Source of the DNA: Mesorhizobium sp.
Lineage (GTDB): Bacteria; Pseudomonadota; Alphaproteobacteria; Rhizobiales; Rhizobiaceae
Assembly (NCBI GenBank): GCA_004017275.1
Contig: SAKE01000001.1
Span: 248,001 to 312,000, forward strand
DNA length: 64,000 nt
Direction: 5' to 3'
Shown: positions 25,198-35,968 of the stretch, in pieces
Layout of the letters: each line of letters starts with the position of its first letter
Numbering within the stretch: position 1 is the stretch's first letter
Notes under the pieces: generated by a model
Told to the model about the DNA's origin: nothing
Database searches by the model: none
What the model saw: the letters and a program-made list of their open reading frames with translations, nothing else
Made by a program: the position numbers and the translations under genes

Positions 25198-26523
25198 TCA
25201 GAAATCGGCGACCTTGCCCCAGGCCGAACCCTCGAACCGTCGCGGATCATAAGATGTCGCATCGACGATCGGTTCCGAACCGGTCACCAGATCGGCGACG
25301 AGGTGCCCGGCGCCTGGCCCGATGCCGAAGCCATGCCCCGAAAATCCGGCGGCGAGGAAGAAGCCCGGAACGCTGTGGATCTCGCCGATGGCGGGGACGC
25401 CGTCCGGTGTGCTGTCGATGTAGCCGGCCCAGGCCGCGCTGATCCTCGTCTGGCGCAGTGCCGGCAGCAGCTCGAGCGCGCGGGCATGGGTCAGGCGAAT
25501 GGTCGATTGATCCGGAACCGGATCGAGGATGCGCATCCGCTCCATCGGCGTTGGCCAGTCGAGCCGCCAGCGCCGCAGCGTTTCATGGCCCGAACGCATG
25601 CCTTGCAAGCCGCCGGGGCCAAGGCTTCGCCACCGCTTCAGGAACATGGGCACGAACTGCGACGAGAAGCGCAGCTGCTGCGGCGTCACGTCGACGCGTC
25701 CGCGTCCGCTGATCGCAAGCGTATAGCCGCCATCGCCGCGGCGGGTGGCCGAAATCTTCGCGGTGTGCAGCGCATCCGGCAGCCCCTCCGCACCGGGCGA
25801 GACGGACAGGATCGAGGAGCGGACCGACGCCTGCGGGAAGCGGAAACCGAACTGGTGGCAAAAGGAAGAGGCCCAGGCGCCGCCGGCCATCACCGCGGCC
25901 TTGGTCCGGATCGTGCCGCTTTCCGTGACCACGCCGCTCAGGCGTCCGCCCTCTGTCTCGATGCCGCGCGCGGCGCAATTCTGGTGCACCGTGCCGCCGA
26001 GCTTGACGATGGCGCGGGCGACCGCGGGTGCCGCCCGCGACGGGTCGGCGGTTCCGTCCGTTGGCGAGAAGACGCCCCCCTTCCAGGTGCGGCCCGTGGC
26101 GCGGCCCCGCTCGCTGGCCTCGGCGCTGTCGAGCATGTGCGTGGTGACGCCGGCCGTCCTGGCGAAGTCACGCCATCGCGCCCAGCCGGCAAGTTCCGCC
26201 TCGTCATTGCTGAGATAGAGCAGCCCGCAGCGGCGAAAACCGGTGTCTTCGCCGGTCTCCGCCGCAAAACTGTCCCACAGGTCGAGGCTTCGCGTTGCCA
26301 TCGGCAGCTCGCGGGCGTCGCGGTTCTGCTGGCGGCACCATCCCCAGTTCCTGCTCGACTGCTCGGCGCCGATGCGTCCCTTTTCGACGAGCGCGACCTT
26401 CAGCCCGCGCCGGGCCAGATAATAGGCCGCGAAGACCCCGACGATGCCGGCGCCGATCACCACCACATCAGCGGATTGCGGCAGTTCGCCGGACGTTTCG
26501 ATTTGCTGCAGCGGTGCGCGCAT
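25198..26523 (-). CDS. FAD-dependent oxidoreductase, DadA family (candidate catalytic subunit)
   Basis: 441 aa, start at 26523. N-terminal FAD motif VVVIGAGIVGVFAAYYLARR near residue 21, then NWGWCRQQNRDARELP, and the C-terminal GFSGHGFGIGPGAGHLVADL. It matches D-amino acid/opine/hydroxyproline oxidase beta subunits. It is convergent with the two Fe-S/FAD subunits upstream (45 bases between stops) and divergent from an Lrp regulator, so it can be expressed under Lrp control while its likely partners follow HyuAB. It could also act alone as in PuuB-like oxidases. Confidence 0.85.
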   Translation of the reverse strand: MRAPLQQIETSGELPQSADVVVIGAGIVGVFAAYYLARRGLKVALVEKGRIGAEQSSRNWGWCRQQNRDARELPMATRSLDLWDSFAAETGEDTGFRRCGLLYLSNDEAELAGWARWRDFARTAGVTTHMLDSAEASERGRATGRTWKGGVFSPTDGTADPSRAAPAVARAIVKLGGTVHQNCAARGIETEGGRLSGVVTESGTIRTKAAVMAGGAWASSFCHQFGFRFPQASVRSSILSVSPGAEGLPDALHTAKISATRRGDGGYTLAISGRGRVDVTPQQLRFSSQFVPMFLKRWRSLGPGGLQGMRSGHETLRRWRLDWPTPMERMRILDPVPDQSTIRLTHARALELLPALRQTRISAAWAGYIDSTPDGVPAIGEIHSVPGFFLAAGFSGHGFGIGPGAGHLVADLVTGSEPIVDATSYDPRRFEGSAWGKVADF

Positions 26524-26706
26524 GGTTCTCTCTGCCTTGAAGCGCCAGTCTATCGCGTCGGGCAGGCAGCCGCTGCTGCAGTTGTCGCCGACGCAGAATT
26601 TTATTCCGGCAGTGGCATTGAAATCGCGAGTCCGTGCGCTTCAATGCGGTATCCGCTCGGATGGACAGGCCCGCGAGCTGTGGTAGTCTCGACGATCACC
26701 AGCAAG

Positions 26707-26723
26707 GCAGCATTTTGTGCTGC
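26707..26723. promoter_or_regulatory. Lrp/AsnC-type operator candidate GCAGCATTTTGTGCTGC
   Basis: Perfect 6+6 palindrome with an A+T-rich 5-base centre, the usual shape of Lrp-family sites. It is 24 bases before the Lrp start codon, in the region shared with the divergent FAD oxidase. A second dyad CATTGAA/TTCAATG (26616-26622 and 26640-26646) lies upstream. Both could serve autoregulation and control of the oxidase. Confidence 0.45.
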
Positions 26724-26747
26724 GGTACTCTTCTCCGGAGGCAAATC

Positions 26748-27224
26748 GTGAAACTGGATCGGATCGATATCAAGATTCTTCACGAACTGCAGAAGAACGG
26801 CCGCATCACCAATGTGGAGCTGGCCGAGCTGGTGCATCTGTCGCCGAGCCCCTGCCTGATGCGGGTCAAGAGGCTGCAGTCGGAGGGCTACATCGAGGGC
26901 TATTCGGCGCAGATCAATATTGGCAAGCTCGGCCAGACGCTGACCGTGTTCACCGAAATCACCTTGAAGAACCATCGCCAGGTGGATTTCGCCCGCTTTC
27001 TCGCCGTCGTTGAGAAGATCGAACAGGTCATCGAATGCCATCTTGTCTCGGGCGGCTACGACTATCTGATGAAATTCGTCACCTCCGGCATCGGCGAGTA
27101 TCAGACGATCATGGAGCGGCTGACCGACATGGATATCGGCATCGACAAGTATTTCAGCTTCGTCGTGCTGAAGTCGCCCATCGTCAAGGCGCACATGCCG
27201 CTGCCCAGCCTGTTTCCGAGGTAG
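26748..27224 (+). CDS. Lrp/AsnC-family transcriptional regulator
   Basis: 158 aa, GTG start at 26748 with CCGGAGG (26735-26741). The helix-turn-helix is in DIKILHELQKNGRITNVELA and LVHLSPSPCLMRVKRL, and the RAM/AsnC ligand-binding domain covers about residues 65-150 (VECHLVSGGYDYLMKF). Lrp regulators sense amino acids and usually control a divergent gene, here the DadA-like oxidase. The ligand is probably the oxidase substrate or product. Confidence 0.9.
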   Translation: MKLDRIDIKILHELQKNGRITNVELAELVHLSPSPCLMRVKRLQSEGYIEGYSAQINIGKLGQTLTVFTEITLKNHRQVDFARFLAVVEKIEQVIECHLVSGGYDYLMKFVTSGIGEYQTIMERLTDMDIGIDKYFSFVVLKSPIVKAHMPLPSLFPR

Positions 27225-27251
27225 GCCCTGTTTGCGAGGTCTACGGCCTGG

Positions 27252-28897
<1,646 letters not shown>

Positions 28898-28901
<4 letters not shown>

Positions 28902-29749
28902 GCGTCCCGGTCCCTGATCTTCTTCGGCAAATTGTCGATCAGCAGGTTGACGCTGATGGTGAGGCTGGCGATCGCCAGCGAGGGCACGATGACGGCAGGG
29001 GCCGCGAAAGGCAGGCCGCCGATGTTCTCGCGCACCAGCGCGCCCCAGTCGGCGAGCGGCGGTTGCAGGCCGAGCCCGAGGAAGGACAGGCCGGACAGCA
29101 GGAGCACGATGAAGACGAAGCGCAGGCCGAAATCGGCCAGCACCGGGCGGATGATGTTGGGCAGGATTTCGGAGCCGATGAGGTAGATGGTGCTTTCGCC
29201 GCGCACGCGGGCAACGGTCATGAAGTCCATGGTGTTGATGTTGACGGCCAGCGCTCGCGCGAAGCGGTAGGCGCCCGGAATGTAGATGACGGCAAGCGTC
29301 AGGATCAGCACCGGGATCGACGAGCCGACCGCGGCGACGACCACGAGGCCGAACAGCTTGCTCGGGATGGAGTTCATGGCGTCGAGGAAGCGGCTGAGGC
29401 AGGTGTCGAGCCAGCCGCCGGTGACGGCCGCTATCATCCCCAGCACCACACCGGAGAAGCAGGAGATTGCGACGGCGGCGAGCGATATGCCGACGGTGTA
29501 GCGGGCGCCCATCAGCACGCGCGAAAGCATGTCGCGACCCAGATAGTCCGAGCCGAGCCACAGTCCCTGGCGCATCGGACCGAAATAATCGTCGTCGACG
29601 ATGTCGCCGATCGAATGGGGAATGATGTATGGCGCGAAGATCGCTATCAGCGTCCACGCCAGGATGACCAGCGAGGCGATCACGCCCACGAGATTGTAGC
29701 TGTGGCCCAGGAAGGACCGTCCGGAGGCTGCCGCGCGCGTCATCGTCAT
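28898..29749 (-). CDS. Dipeptide-type ABC transporter permease (DppC-like)
   Basis: 283 aa, start ATG at 29749 overlapping the previous permease stop. About six membrane segments, an N-terminal segment near SLVILAWTLIAIFAPYII, the DppC hallmark GSDYLGRDMLSRVLMGARY, and an EAA-like loop around ARVRGESTIYLIGSEILPN. Forms a heterodimer with the DppB-like permease for import of peptides, opines or similar compounds. Confidence 0.92.
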
Positions 29750-30696
29750 CTGAGCCTCGGGTTGGACATGATGGCGATGATGTCGGCGGCGGTGATGAGC
29801 AGGAGATAGCCGAGACAGAAGATCATCGCGCAGCTCTGGATGAGCGGCAGGTCTCGGGTCGCGACCGCATCGACCATCAGCTTGGCGATGCCCGGATAGT
29901 TGAAGATCGTCTCGACGATGATGACGCCGCCGACCAGATAGGACAGCGACAGCGCCACCGCGTTGACGATAGGGCCAAGCGCGTTGGGCAGCGCGTGCTT
30001 CAGCACCATGCGGCTGCGCGACGCGCCCTTGAGGAGCGCCATCTCGACATACGGCGTCGAAAGCGTTTCGATCACCGCGGCGCGGGTCATGCGGATCATC
30101 TGGGCGGAAATGACGAAAGTGAGCGTGATGACCGGCATCGCATAGATGCGCACGAGGTCGGTCAGCGAATGCGCCTCATTGACCGAGGATAGCGCCGGCA
30201 GCCATCTGAGATAGACGGCGAACACCAGCACCGCCAGCGTCGCGACCATGAACTCCGGCACCGAGATGATGCCGATCGAAAGAATGGTGACGGTGCGGTC
30301 GTAGATGGAACCGCGCAGCATCGCGGCAGTGATGCCGAGCGTTAGCGCCAGTGGCACCGAGAGCAGCGTGGTGATGCCGGCGAGCTCCATAGTGTTGACG
30401 AAGCGCCCGCCGATCAGCTTGGCGACCGGCATCTCGTTGGCATAGGAGGTGCCGAGGTCGCCGTGAAGCAGGCCGAAAAGCCAGCGCAGGAAGCGCAGGA
30501 TCGCCGGGTCGTTGAGATGCATGGCCTCGCGCAGGCCGGCGACCGCCTCGGGGGTCGCCGCCTGGCCAAGCAGGATCGACGCCGTGTCGCCGGGCAGCAT
30601 GCTCGTGGCGAAGAACACTGCGAACAGGACGATCAGAAGGGTGACGACGGTGGTCGCCAGCCGCTTCAGCACGAGGTTGAGGATCCCGGATTTCAT
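29746..30696 (-). CDS. Dipeptide-type ABC transporter permease (DppB-like)
   Basis: 316 aa. N-terminal segment LKRLATTVVTLLIVLFAVFF followed by the DppB motif STMLPGDTASILLGQ (here TSMLPGDTASILLGQ), then GDLGTSYANEMPV and a C-terminal EAA loop near LKGASRSRMVLKHALPNAL. ATG 30696 is preferred to the one 15 codons upstream because it matches the family N-terminus and has GGGAG spaced correctly. Co-transcribed with the binding protein upstream. Confidence 0.9.
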   Translation of the reverse strand: MKSGILNLVLKRLATTVVTLLIVLFAVFFATSMLPGDTASILLGQAATPEAVAGLREAMHLNDPAILRFLRWLFGLLHGDLGTSYANEMPVAKLIGGRFVNTMELAGITTLLSVPLALTLGITAAMLRGSIYDRTVTILSIGIISVPEFMVATLAVLVFAVYLRWLPALSSVNEAHSLTDLVRIYAMPVITLTFVISAQMIRMTRAAVIETLSTPYVEMALLKGASRSRMVLKHALPNALGPIVNAVALSLSYLVGGVIIVETIFNYPGIAKLMVDAVATRDLPLIQSCAMIFCLGYLLLITAADIIAIMSNPRLR

Positions 30697-30750
30697 GGAA
30701 GCGCTCCCTGCTGCCGCGTGCGGCCGGTTGATCTCGCGCATGGCAGTGCC

Positions 30751-30785
30751 AGAGGCCGGCCGAGCCGCCTCCGGCAGGCGCCTCT
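30751..30785 (-). promoter_or_regulatory. Hairpin after the binding-protein gene
   Basis: AGAGGC at 30751-30756 and GCCTCT at 30780-30785 pair, with GCCGG/CCGGC as an inner stem. The structure follows the binding-protein stop and precedes the permease start. It has no T-run, so message protection or partial attenuation is more likely than full termination. Confidence 0.4.
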
Positions 30786-32395
30786 CAGGCTTCGAGCCAG
30801 AGGTATTCCGCCATTGCGTAGCCCATCATGCCACCGAGCGGGTTCGCTTCCAAACCCTTCACCTTGCTGGAAAGCGCATCGACGTTGGAAATGTAAGCGG
30901 GGATGATGGTGCCGGCCTCCTCGGAGACCATGGACTGCATCTGGCCGTATATCTCCTTGCGCTTGGCCTGGTCGAGCAGGCCGCGCGCCTCGACGAGCAG
31001 CTTGTCGAACTTCGGGGACTTGTACTGGCTTTCGTTCCAGGGCGCGTTGGAGGCGTAGAGCAGCGAGAACAGAATGTCCGGCGTCGGGCGCGGATTGATG
31101 TTGCCGAAATGGATTGGCGCCTTGAGCCAGTAATTGTCCCAGTAGCCGTCCGACGGGACGCGTTGGACGTCGAGCTTCATGCCGATTTCCGCACCGGCGG
31201 CCTGGATGATGACAGCCATGTCGATCGACGAGGTCGCGGCATCGGACGCAACCACCGGGATGGACTGGCCGAGCAGGCCGACCTTCTGGAAGTGGAACTT
31301 CGCCTTGTCCGGGTCGAAGGCCTTTGGCTTTACGTCGGGGTTATGGAAAACGTTCGCCGGCGAGACGGGCTGGTCGTTGCCGACTTCGCCGAGGCCGCGC
31401 AATGCCGATTTGACGATCTGCTCGCGGTTGACGAGATATTTCATGCCGGCCACGAAGTCGGCCTTCTTGCCCGGATCCATGTCGAGCCGGATGTTGAGGT
31501 CCGTGTAGTTGCCCGAGGTCGTCTTCGACAGCTCGAAGCCCTGCTGGCTGTCGAGCAGCTTCATGGAGCGCGGATTGATCGAGGCGGCAAAATTGATGTC
31601 GCCGGAAAGCAGGGCGTTCACGCGGGCGCTGTCGTCGCTGATGGCGATGAATTCGAAGGAGTCGAGATGGGGCTTGCCCGACTTCCAGTAATTCTTGTTC
31701 TTGGTGACCACCGAGCGCACGCCCGGCTCGAACGTCTGCAGCACGAAGGCGCCGGTGCCATTGCCCTTGGAGAAGTCCGTGGTGCCGTCCTGGACGATCA
31801 TGAAGTGATGCAGCGCCAGAATGGTCGGAAGGTCGGCATTCGGATCGGCGAGCGTGATTTCGACCGTCGATTTGTCGACCGCCTTGAAGCCGGTCATCTG
31901 CGCGGCGATCTTGGCGACCTTGGAGCCGACCGTCGGATCCAGATGACGCTTCATCGAGAAGACGACGTCGTCGGCGGTGAGGTCCTTGCCGTCGTGGAAG
32001 GTGACACCCTTGCGCAGCTTCACCGTCCAGGTCTTGGCGTCCTTGCTGTCGAAGCTTTCAGCCAGCTCCATCTGGGTGACGCCGTCCTTGTCGAGGAAGG
32101 TCAGGCGGTTGTAGAGCGAGCAGCAGCGAACATAGTCGGTGGAGAGCGACGCCTTTGCCGGATCGAGCGTATCGGCGGTCGAGGACGACCAGCCGGCCGC
32201 CTTGAACGTTCCGCCGGAAACCGGCGTGGCGGCGACGGCATTGGTGGCGCGGCCAAGCACCATGCTGCTCGCGGCAAATGCGGCGCCGCCGGCCAGCAGC
32301 ATCTTGAGGAGTTCGCGGCGGCTCGCGCCCCGCCGGATGGCGTTTTCGACCATGGCATCGTCTGCGCTGGTCCAGTTCGTGATCTTGTCGGTCAT
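30785..32395 (-). CDS. ABC transporter substrate-binding protein, family 5 (dipeptide/nickel/opine type), Tat-exported
   Basis: 536 aa, start ATG at 32395 with AAAGGGGA upstream. The N-terminus has a twin-arginine signal: about 24 residues, then SRRELLKMLL and a hydrophobic stretch ending near AVAA (residue 56). The mature part shows SBP family 5 features: DPAKASLSTDYVRCCSLYNRL, VKLRKGVTFHDGKDLTADDV and ARGLLDQAKRKEIYGQMQ. It captures the ligand in the periplasm for the downstream permeases. Ligand class cannot be told from sequence. Confidence 0.92.
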   Translation of the reverse strand: MTDKITNWTSADDAMVENAIRRGASRRELLKMLLAGGAAFAASSMVLGRATNAVAATPVSGGTFKAAGWSSSTADTLDPAKASLSTDYVRCCSLYNRLTFLDKDGVTQMELAESFDSKDAKTWTVKLRKGVTFHDGKDLTADDVVFSMKRHLDPTVGSKVAKIAAQMTGFKAVDKSTVEITLADPNADLPTILALHHFMIVQDGTTDFSKGNGTGAFVLQTFEPGVRSVVTKNKNYWKSGKPHLDSFEFIAISDDSARVNALLSGDINFAASINPRSMKLLDSQQGFELSKTTSGNYTDLNIRLDMDPGKKADFVAGMKYLVNREQIVKSALRGLGEVGNDQPVSPANVFHNPDVKPKAFDPDKAKFHFQKVGLLGQSIPVVASDAATSSIDMAVIIQAAGAEIGMKLDVQRVPSDGYWDNYWLKAPIHFGNINPRPTPDILFSLLYASNAPWNESQYKSPKFDKLLVEARGLLDQAKRKEIYGQMQSMVSEEAGTIIPAYISNVDALSSKVKGLEANPLGGMMGYAMAEYLWLEA

Positions 32396-32461
32396 GTCAT
32401 TCCCCTTTCTGTTGGTTTCTCTTTCCGGATGCTCGTCTTGCCGCGCGCTTTCCGGCCTGGC

Positions 32462-33184
32462 TCAGGTTCGTTCCTTCAGGCTTTCCCGCACGGCCGCCGC
32501 CAGGGCTGCCATCGAGGTGAAGTGGTAGTCCGGCTCGGTGAAGCGTTCGGGCTCGATCGTGCCGCCATAGCCCTTCTGGGCGTGACGGCGCTCGATCCAG
32601 CAATTGGTCATGCCAAGCGCCCGGGATATGCCGATGTCGTGGTACTGGCTTTGCGCGACGTGCAGGATATCGTCCTTGCTGTCGCCTCGGGCAGCCACGA
32701 AGTCGAACATCTTCTGGAAGAAAGCCGGGTCCGGTTTCTCGGTGCCTGTATCGTCTGCCGTGAAGGTGGCGAAAAAAGGCGAGCCGAGCTGCTTTTCGAA
32801 ATGGTCGAGCGCCCAGCGCCGGGCATTGGTCATGGCGATCAGCCTGTGCGACTTCGCAAGGTCGGCCATTGCCGCCGCGCTGTCGGGAAAGCCTTTCCAG
32901 ACACTGGCCGAATCCCGCAGGCGGATGCCGTATTTCTCATCGGCCGGCAGGCCGAGCCGCGGCGCGATGACCTTGTAGACACGTACCAGATCGTCGGGGA
33001 ACAGGCCCGCATCCGGCATGTAGCGGGCCTGCCGGTAAAGCACCAACGCCTGTTCGCCGTCGATCACCACGCCGGCCTCGGCGGCAATGCCAGCCAGGCA
33101 GCCCGTTATGCCGCCTTCGAAGTCGATCAGCGTGCCGACCACATCGAAGGTCATGTATTTGAATTCGCTAAAGCCCCTGGCCAA
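32462..33184 (-). CDS. HAD-superfamily hydrolase, haloacid dehalogenase type II-like
   Basis: 240 aa. Motif I is FDVVGTLID, with the nucleophilic Asp and no second Asp at +2, as in L-2-haloacid dehalogenases and unlike phosphatases. Motif II is in LIAMTNARRW and motif III region in DDTGTEKPDPAFF. The start is a TTG at 33184 with a strong AAAAGGAGAG site; the next ATG is 10 codons later. It precedes the transporter genes in the same direction. Annotators often call this family haloacid dehalogenase, but its true substrate here is unknown. A relative is at 35969. Confidence 0.82.
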   Translation of the reverse strand: MARGFSEFKYMTFDVVGTLIDFEGGITGCLAGIAAEAGVVIDGEQALVLYRQARYMPDAGLFPDDLVRVYKVIAPRLGLPADEKYGIRLRDSASVWKGFPDSAAAMADLAKSHRLIAMTNARRWALDHFEKQLGSPFFATFTADDTGTEKPDPAFFQKMFDFVAARGDSKDDILHVAQSQYHDIGISRALGMTNCWIERRHAQKGYGGTIEPERFTEPDYHFTSMAALAAAVRESLKERT

Positions 33185-33421
33185 AACTGGCTCTCCTTTT
33201 CGCGCGGCCGAAATGCATGTGCTGAACAGAACAAAATTCCGTGCTGTCCGGGGCGTCGGCCTGTTTAGAGTGCCCGGAAATATGGGCTTTCTGGCCTTGT
33301 CTTAACTGTAGTCTGGCACTTCCCCCGCGCTGGATTCGCCGAAAAGGCGCGGGACTGCGGCACAAAATTGCGAAATCGTCCGCCCCGGCGATATTTCGAG
33401 ATGCGAAGAAATCGCCGCCTT

Positions 33422-34795
33422 TCATGCCATGGCCTGGCGGACATCTGGATCGGCCAGCGTCTGGTCGAGCGTTCGGCGCGTGCGCTCGATGATCGCATCG
33501 ATATCGCCGTCCGTGCAGCAGAGCGGCGGGGCGTAGCCGAGAACCCCATGCGCAAAGGCACGGATGATCAGGCCGTTGTCCCAGGCCCTGTCGAAGACCC
33601 GCCGCGCCGGGATCGCCGAGACGGGAAGCGGTGTCTTCTTCTGCTTGTCGGTCACCAGTTCGACCGCGGCAAGCATGCCGCGACCGCGCACGTCGCCGAC
33701 CAGAGGATGGTCGCTCAGCTCCGCCAATCCCGCCATCAGGCGGGCGCCCGCCTTGATGCCGTTTTCCAGCAGGCCGTTTTCATAGAGCTTCAGCACTTCA
33801 AGCGCGACGGCGGCGCTGACGGGATGGGCTGAATAGGTGTAGCCATGGCCTACCGCGGCGTTGCCGGCGCCATCCGCGATGACGTCATAGACATGATCGG
33901 CCATGAACACGGCGCCCATCGGAACGTAGCCCGAGGTCAGGCCTTTCGCTGTCGTCATGAAATCGGGAACGATGTCCTCTTCCGTGCAGGCAAACAGGGG
34001 GCCGGTTCGGCCGAATCCGGTGATCACCTCGTCGGCGATGAACAGGATGCCGTACGACCGGCAGAGTTCCCTTATCGCCTTGATCCAGCCCTTCGGCGGC
34101 ACGATGACGCCGCCCGAGCCCTGGATCGGCTCGGCATAGAAGGCGGCGACCCGCTCCGGCCCGATCGCCTCGATCTTGGCCTTCAGCGCGGCAAGCGACC
34201 CGGCGATGATCGCGTCCCCGTCCTCGCCAACCGGGTTGCGGTAGGGATAGGGCGAGGGGATCTTGTGCTGCCATTCGAAGGGAATACCGAAACCGGCGTG
34301 AAAGGCGGGGAGCGCAGTCAGGCCCGCGCCGACCACTGATGACCCGTGATAGCCCTGCTCGATCGAAATGAACTGGTCGCGCTGCGGCTCGCCTTTGGCG
34401 TTCCAGTAGTAGCGCACGAAACGGATCGTGCTGTCGATAGCGTCCGATCCGCCGAGCGTGAAATAGACGTGGTTGAGATCGCCGGGGGCGCGCTCGGCGA
34501 GCTCCGAAGCGAGCCGGATGGCCGGCTCCGAGCCGAGGTCGAAATAGGCGGTCGCATAGGGAAGCTCACGCATCTGCCGGGCAGCGGCCTCGACGATGCT
34601 GTCGTGGCCATAACCGGCATTGACGCACCACAGCCCGGCAAAACCATCGACGAGCTGCTTGCCGGACGCATCGGTCACGGTCGCGCCCTTCGCCGATTTC
34701 AGCACCCGTACGCCGAGCGCCTCATGGCCGCGATAGGAAGAGACCGGATGAATGAGATGGGCACGGTCGAGTTCGATCAGGGAGTTGGCGAGCAT
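33422..34795 (-). CDS. Class III (omega) PLP-dependent aminotransferase
   Basis: 457 aa, start ATG at 34795 with GGAGGATATCA upstream. It has the class III pattern: GFAGLWCVNAGYGHD, GGSDAIDSTIRFVRYYW, the PLP phosphate/ring region LFIADEVITGFGRTG and the Schiff-base lysine in TTAKGLTSGYVPMGAVF. Enzymes of this group transfer amino groups from omega-amino acids, putrescine or beta-alanine to pyruvate or 2-oxoglutarate. With the GabD-like and PuuB-like genes nearby, a polyamine or gamma-aminobutyrate-like route is plausible. The 237 bases downstream to the HAD gene may hold a promoter. Confidence 0.92.
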   Translation of the reverse strand: MLANSLIELDRAHLIHPVSSYRGHEALGVRVLKSAKGATVTDASGKQLVDGFAGLWCVNAGYGHDSIVEAAARQMRELPYATAYFDLGSEPAIRLASELAERAPGDLNHVYFTLGGSDAIDSTIRFVRYYWNAKGEPQRDQFISIEQGYHGSSVVGAGLTALPAFHAGFGIPFEWQHKIPSPYPYRNPVGEDGDAIIAGSLAALKAKIEAIGPERVAAFYAEPIQGSGGVIVPPKGWIKAIRELCRSYGILFIADEVITGFGRTGPLFACTEEDIVPDFMTTAKGLTSGYVPMGAVFMADHVYDVIADGAGNAAVGHGYTYSAHPVSAAVALEVLKLYENGLLENGIKAGARLMAGLAELSDHPLVGDVRGRGMLAAVELVTDKQKKTPLPVSAIPARRVFDRAWDNGLIIRAFAHGVLGYAPPLCCTDGDIDAIIERTRRTLDQTLADPDVRQAMA

Positions 34796-34810
34796 TGATA
34801 TCCTCCGGCT

Positions 34811-35650
34811 TTAGCCGAGCGCCTGGTTGGCGAGTGCGTAAACTTTTGGCCGGGCCTGTGCCGCGTCCTGCCTGGACGGACGGTCCATGGTCACGCCGCC
34901 ACCGACATGGGCGAGGCCGATTTCCGTGAGCCAATCGGCGAGGCCGGTCCTGCTGTCGGTGTCGAGACGCAGGTAGGCGCCGGCGCGCGACGCGGCGAAG
35001 AAGCTGATCAAGCCCTTGGCGTCGTCGATGTTTCCGGCGATGACCGGGCCGATCACCTCGCCGCGTCCGAACGGACGGATCGCGGCATAGGCCTCGATGT
35101 CGCCATTGCGGCGGATGACCGCGAATTGCCCGCGCTCGGCCAGCACATCGATCAGGGTTTCGCGGTCGGCGCCATAGGCGTCTCGGTCCATGGCCTTGAT
35201 GTCCGGCAGGTCGTTCGCGCCTGCAGCCTCCACGCTGAAGGGAGCGCCAAGCGCTGCGACGCTACCTTGATGCTGCACGACGGTGCCGGAGGGTACAAAG
35301 CCCAGTTTCTCATAAAGGGGCATGCCGTCCGTGGTCGCAACAAGCCGCAGCGGGCGGTTCTCGGCAAGCGCGAAGGCCTGTTCCATCAGTCGGCGCCCGA
35401 GCCCCTTGCCCCGTACATTCCTGTCGACGATCACCATATTGATCATCGCGCAATCGTCGCCATAGGGCGTCACCAGGATGGTTCCTGTGACCTGGCCTTG
35501 ATCGCCGAGCGCAACCACGCCGCTAGAGAGCTGCAGCGCCATCTGCCAGTCCTGCGGGCGATGCGGCCAGTTCTCCTTACGAGAAAGCGCCACGGCGCCC
35601 TCGATATGGTCCGGTCCGAAGTCTCGGATTTCGATCTCGTCCTGCTGCAT
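34811..35650 (-). CDS. GNAT-family N-acetyltransferase with C-terminal second domain
   Basis: 279 aa. The acetyl-CoA-binding loop is NVRGKGLGRRLMEQAF near residue 95; before it VTGTILVTPYGDDCAMINMVIV forms the GNAT sheet. The second half resembles the C-terminal acetyltransferase-like domain found in bacterial GNAT pairs (RPFGRGEVIGPVIAG). Start ATG 35650 has AAGGA at good spacing; ATG 35671 is an alternative. Its stop is 15 bases before the aminotransferase start. A clear paralogue is at 44940-45842, sharing NWPHR, RPFGRG and the ALA(N/S)QxLG C-terminus. Target amine unknown. Confidence 0.85.
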   Translation of the reverse strand: MQQDEIEIRDFGPDHIEGAVALSRKENWPHRPQDWQMALQLSSGVVALGDQGQVTGTILVTPYGDDCAMINMVIVDRNVRGKGLGRRLMEQAFALAENRPLRLVATTDGMPLYEKLGFVPSGTVVQHQGSVAALGAPFSVEAAGANDLPDIKAMDRDAYGADRETLIDVLAERGQFAVIRRNGDIEAYAAIRPFGRGEVIGPVIAGNIDDAKGLISFFAASRAGAYLRLDTDSRTGLADWLTEIGLAHVGGGVTMDRPSRQDAAQARPKVYALANQALG

Positions 35651-35968
35651 GAGGCGTCCTTCTGTCTTCATACAAGTCTCGACCATCATCGCGCCGCAGA
35701 TCGTCTGAAGGCATCGGCTTCGGCGGTATCTTTCGCCGTAGCGCGAGGCGTGCGCCGCATCTTGTGCTGGCGCCACCGGCTGCGGACGCGTTTCGGGTCG
35801 AGGACGGCGCTCCGATTGGTCGTCAACATGCTACAGCGTGCCAAACCGGACGGCGGATACGGAACTTTCTGCTTTCGGAAGGGCCATTTCGGTTAGCTGG
35901 CTCGGCGCCTGCCCGCCTATGATGAAGTGCATCCCATCGCTTGTGTGCATCCACGGAGATCGACTGCT
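35651..35968. other. Divergent intergenic region between GNAT and HAD genes
   Basis: About 318 bases between the two divergent genes. I see no further gene, clear dyad or repeat. It must hold promoters for both directions; CGGAG at 35953-35957 is a weak ribosome site for the HAD gene. Confidence 0.5.

Noticed and set aside
24760-26751. 663-codon open frame on the plus strand
   Set aside because: It overlaps the end of the 23786 gene in another frame and then runs antisense to the DadA-like gene; arginine-rich composition and no motif.
32462-33184. Confirmed 2-haloacid dehalogenase function
   Set aside because: The family resemblance is clear but nothing in the context indicates a halogenated substrate.
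30512-33268. 918-codon open frame on the plus strand
   Set aside because: It is antisense to the DppB-like, binding-protein and HAD genes, has no family motif, and high GC makes long antisense frames common. The minus-strand genes have full motifs.
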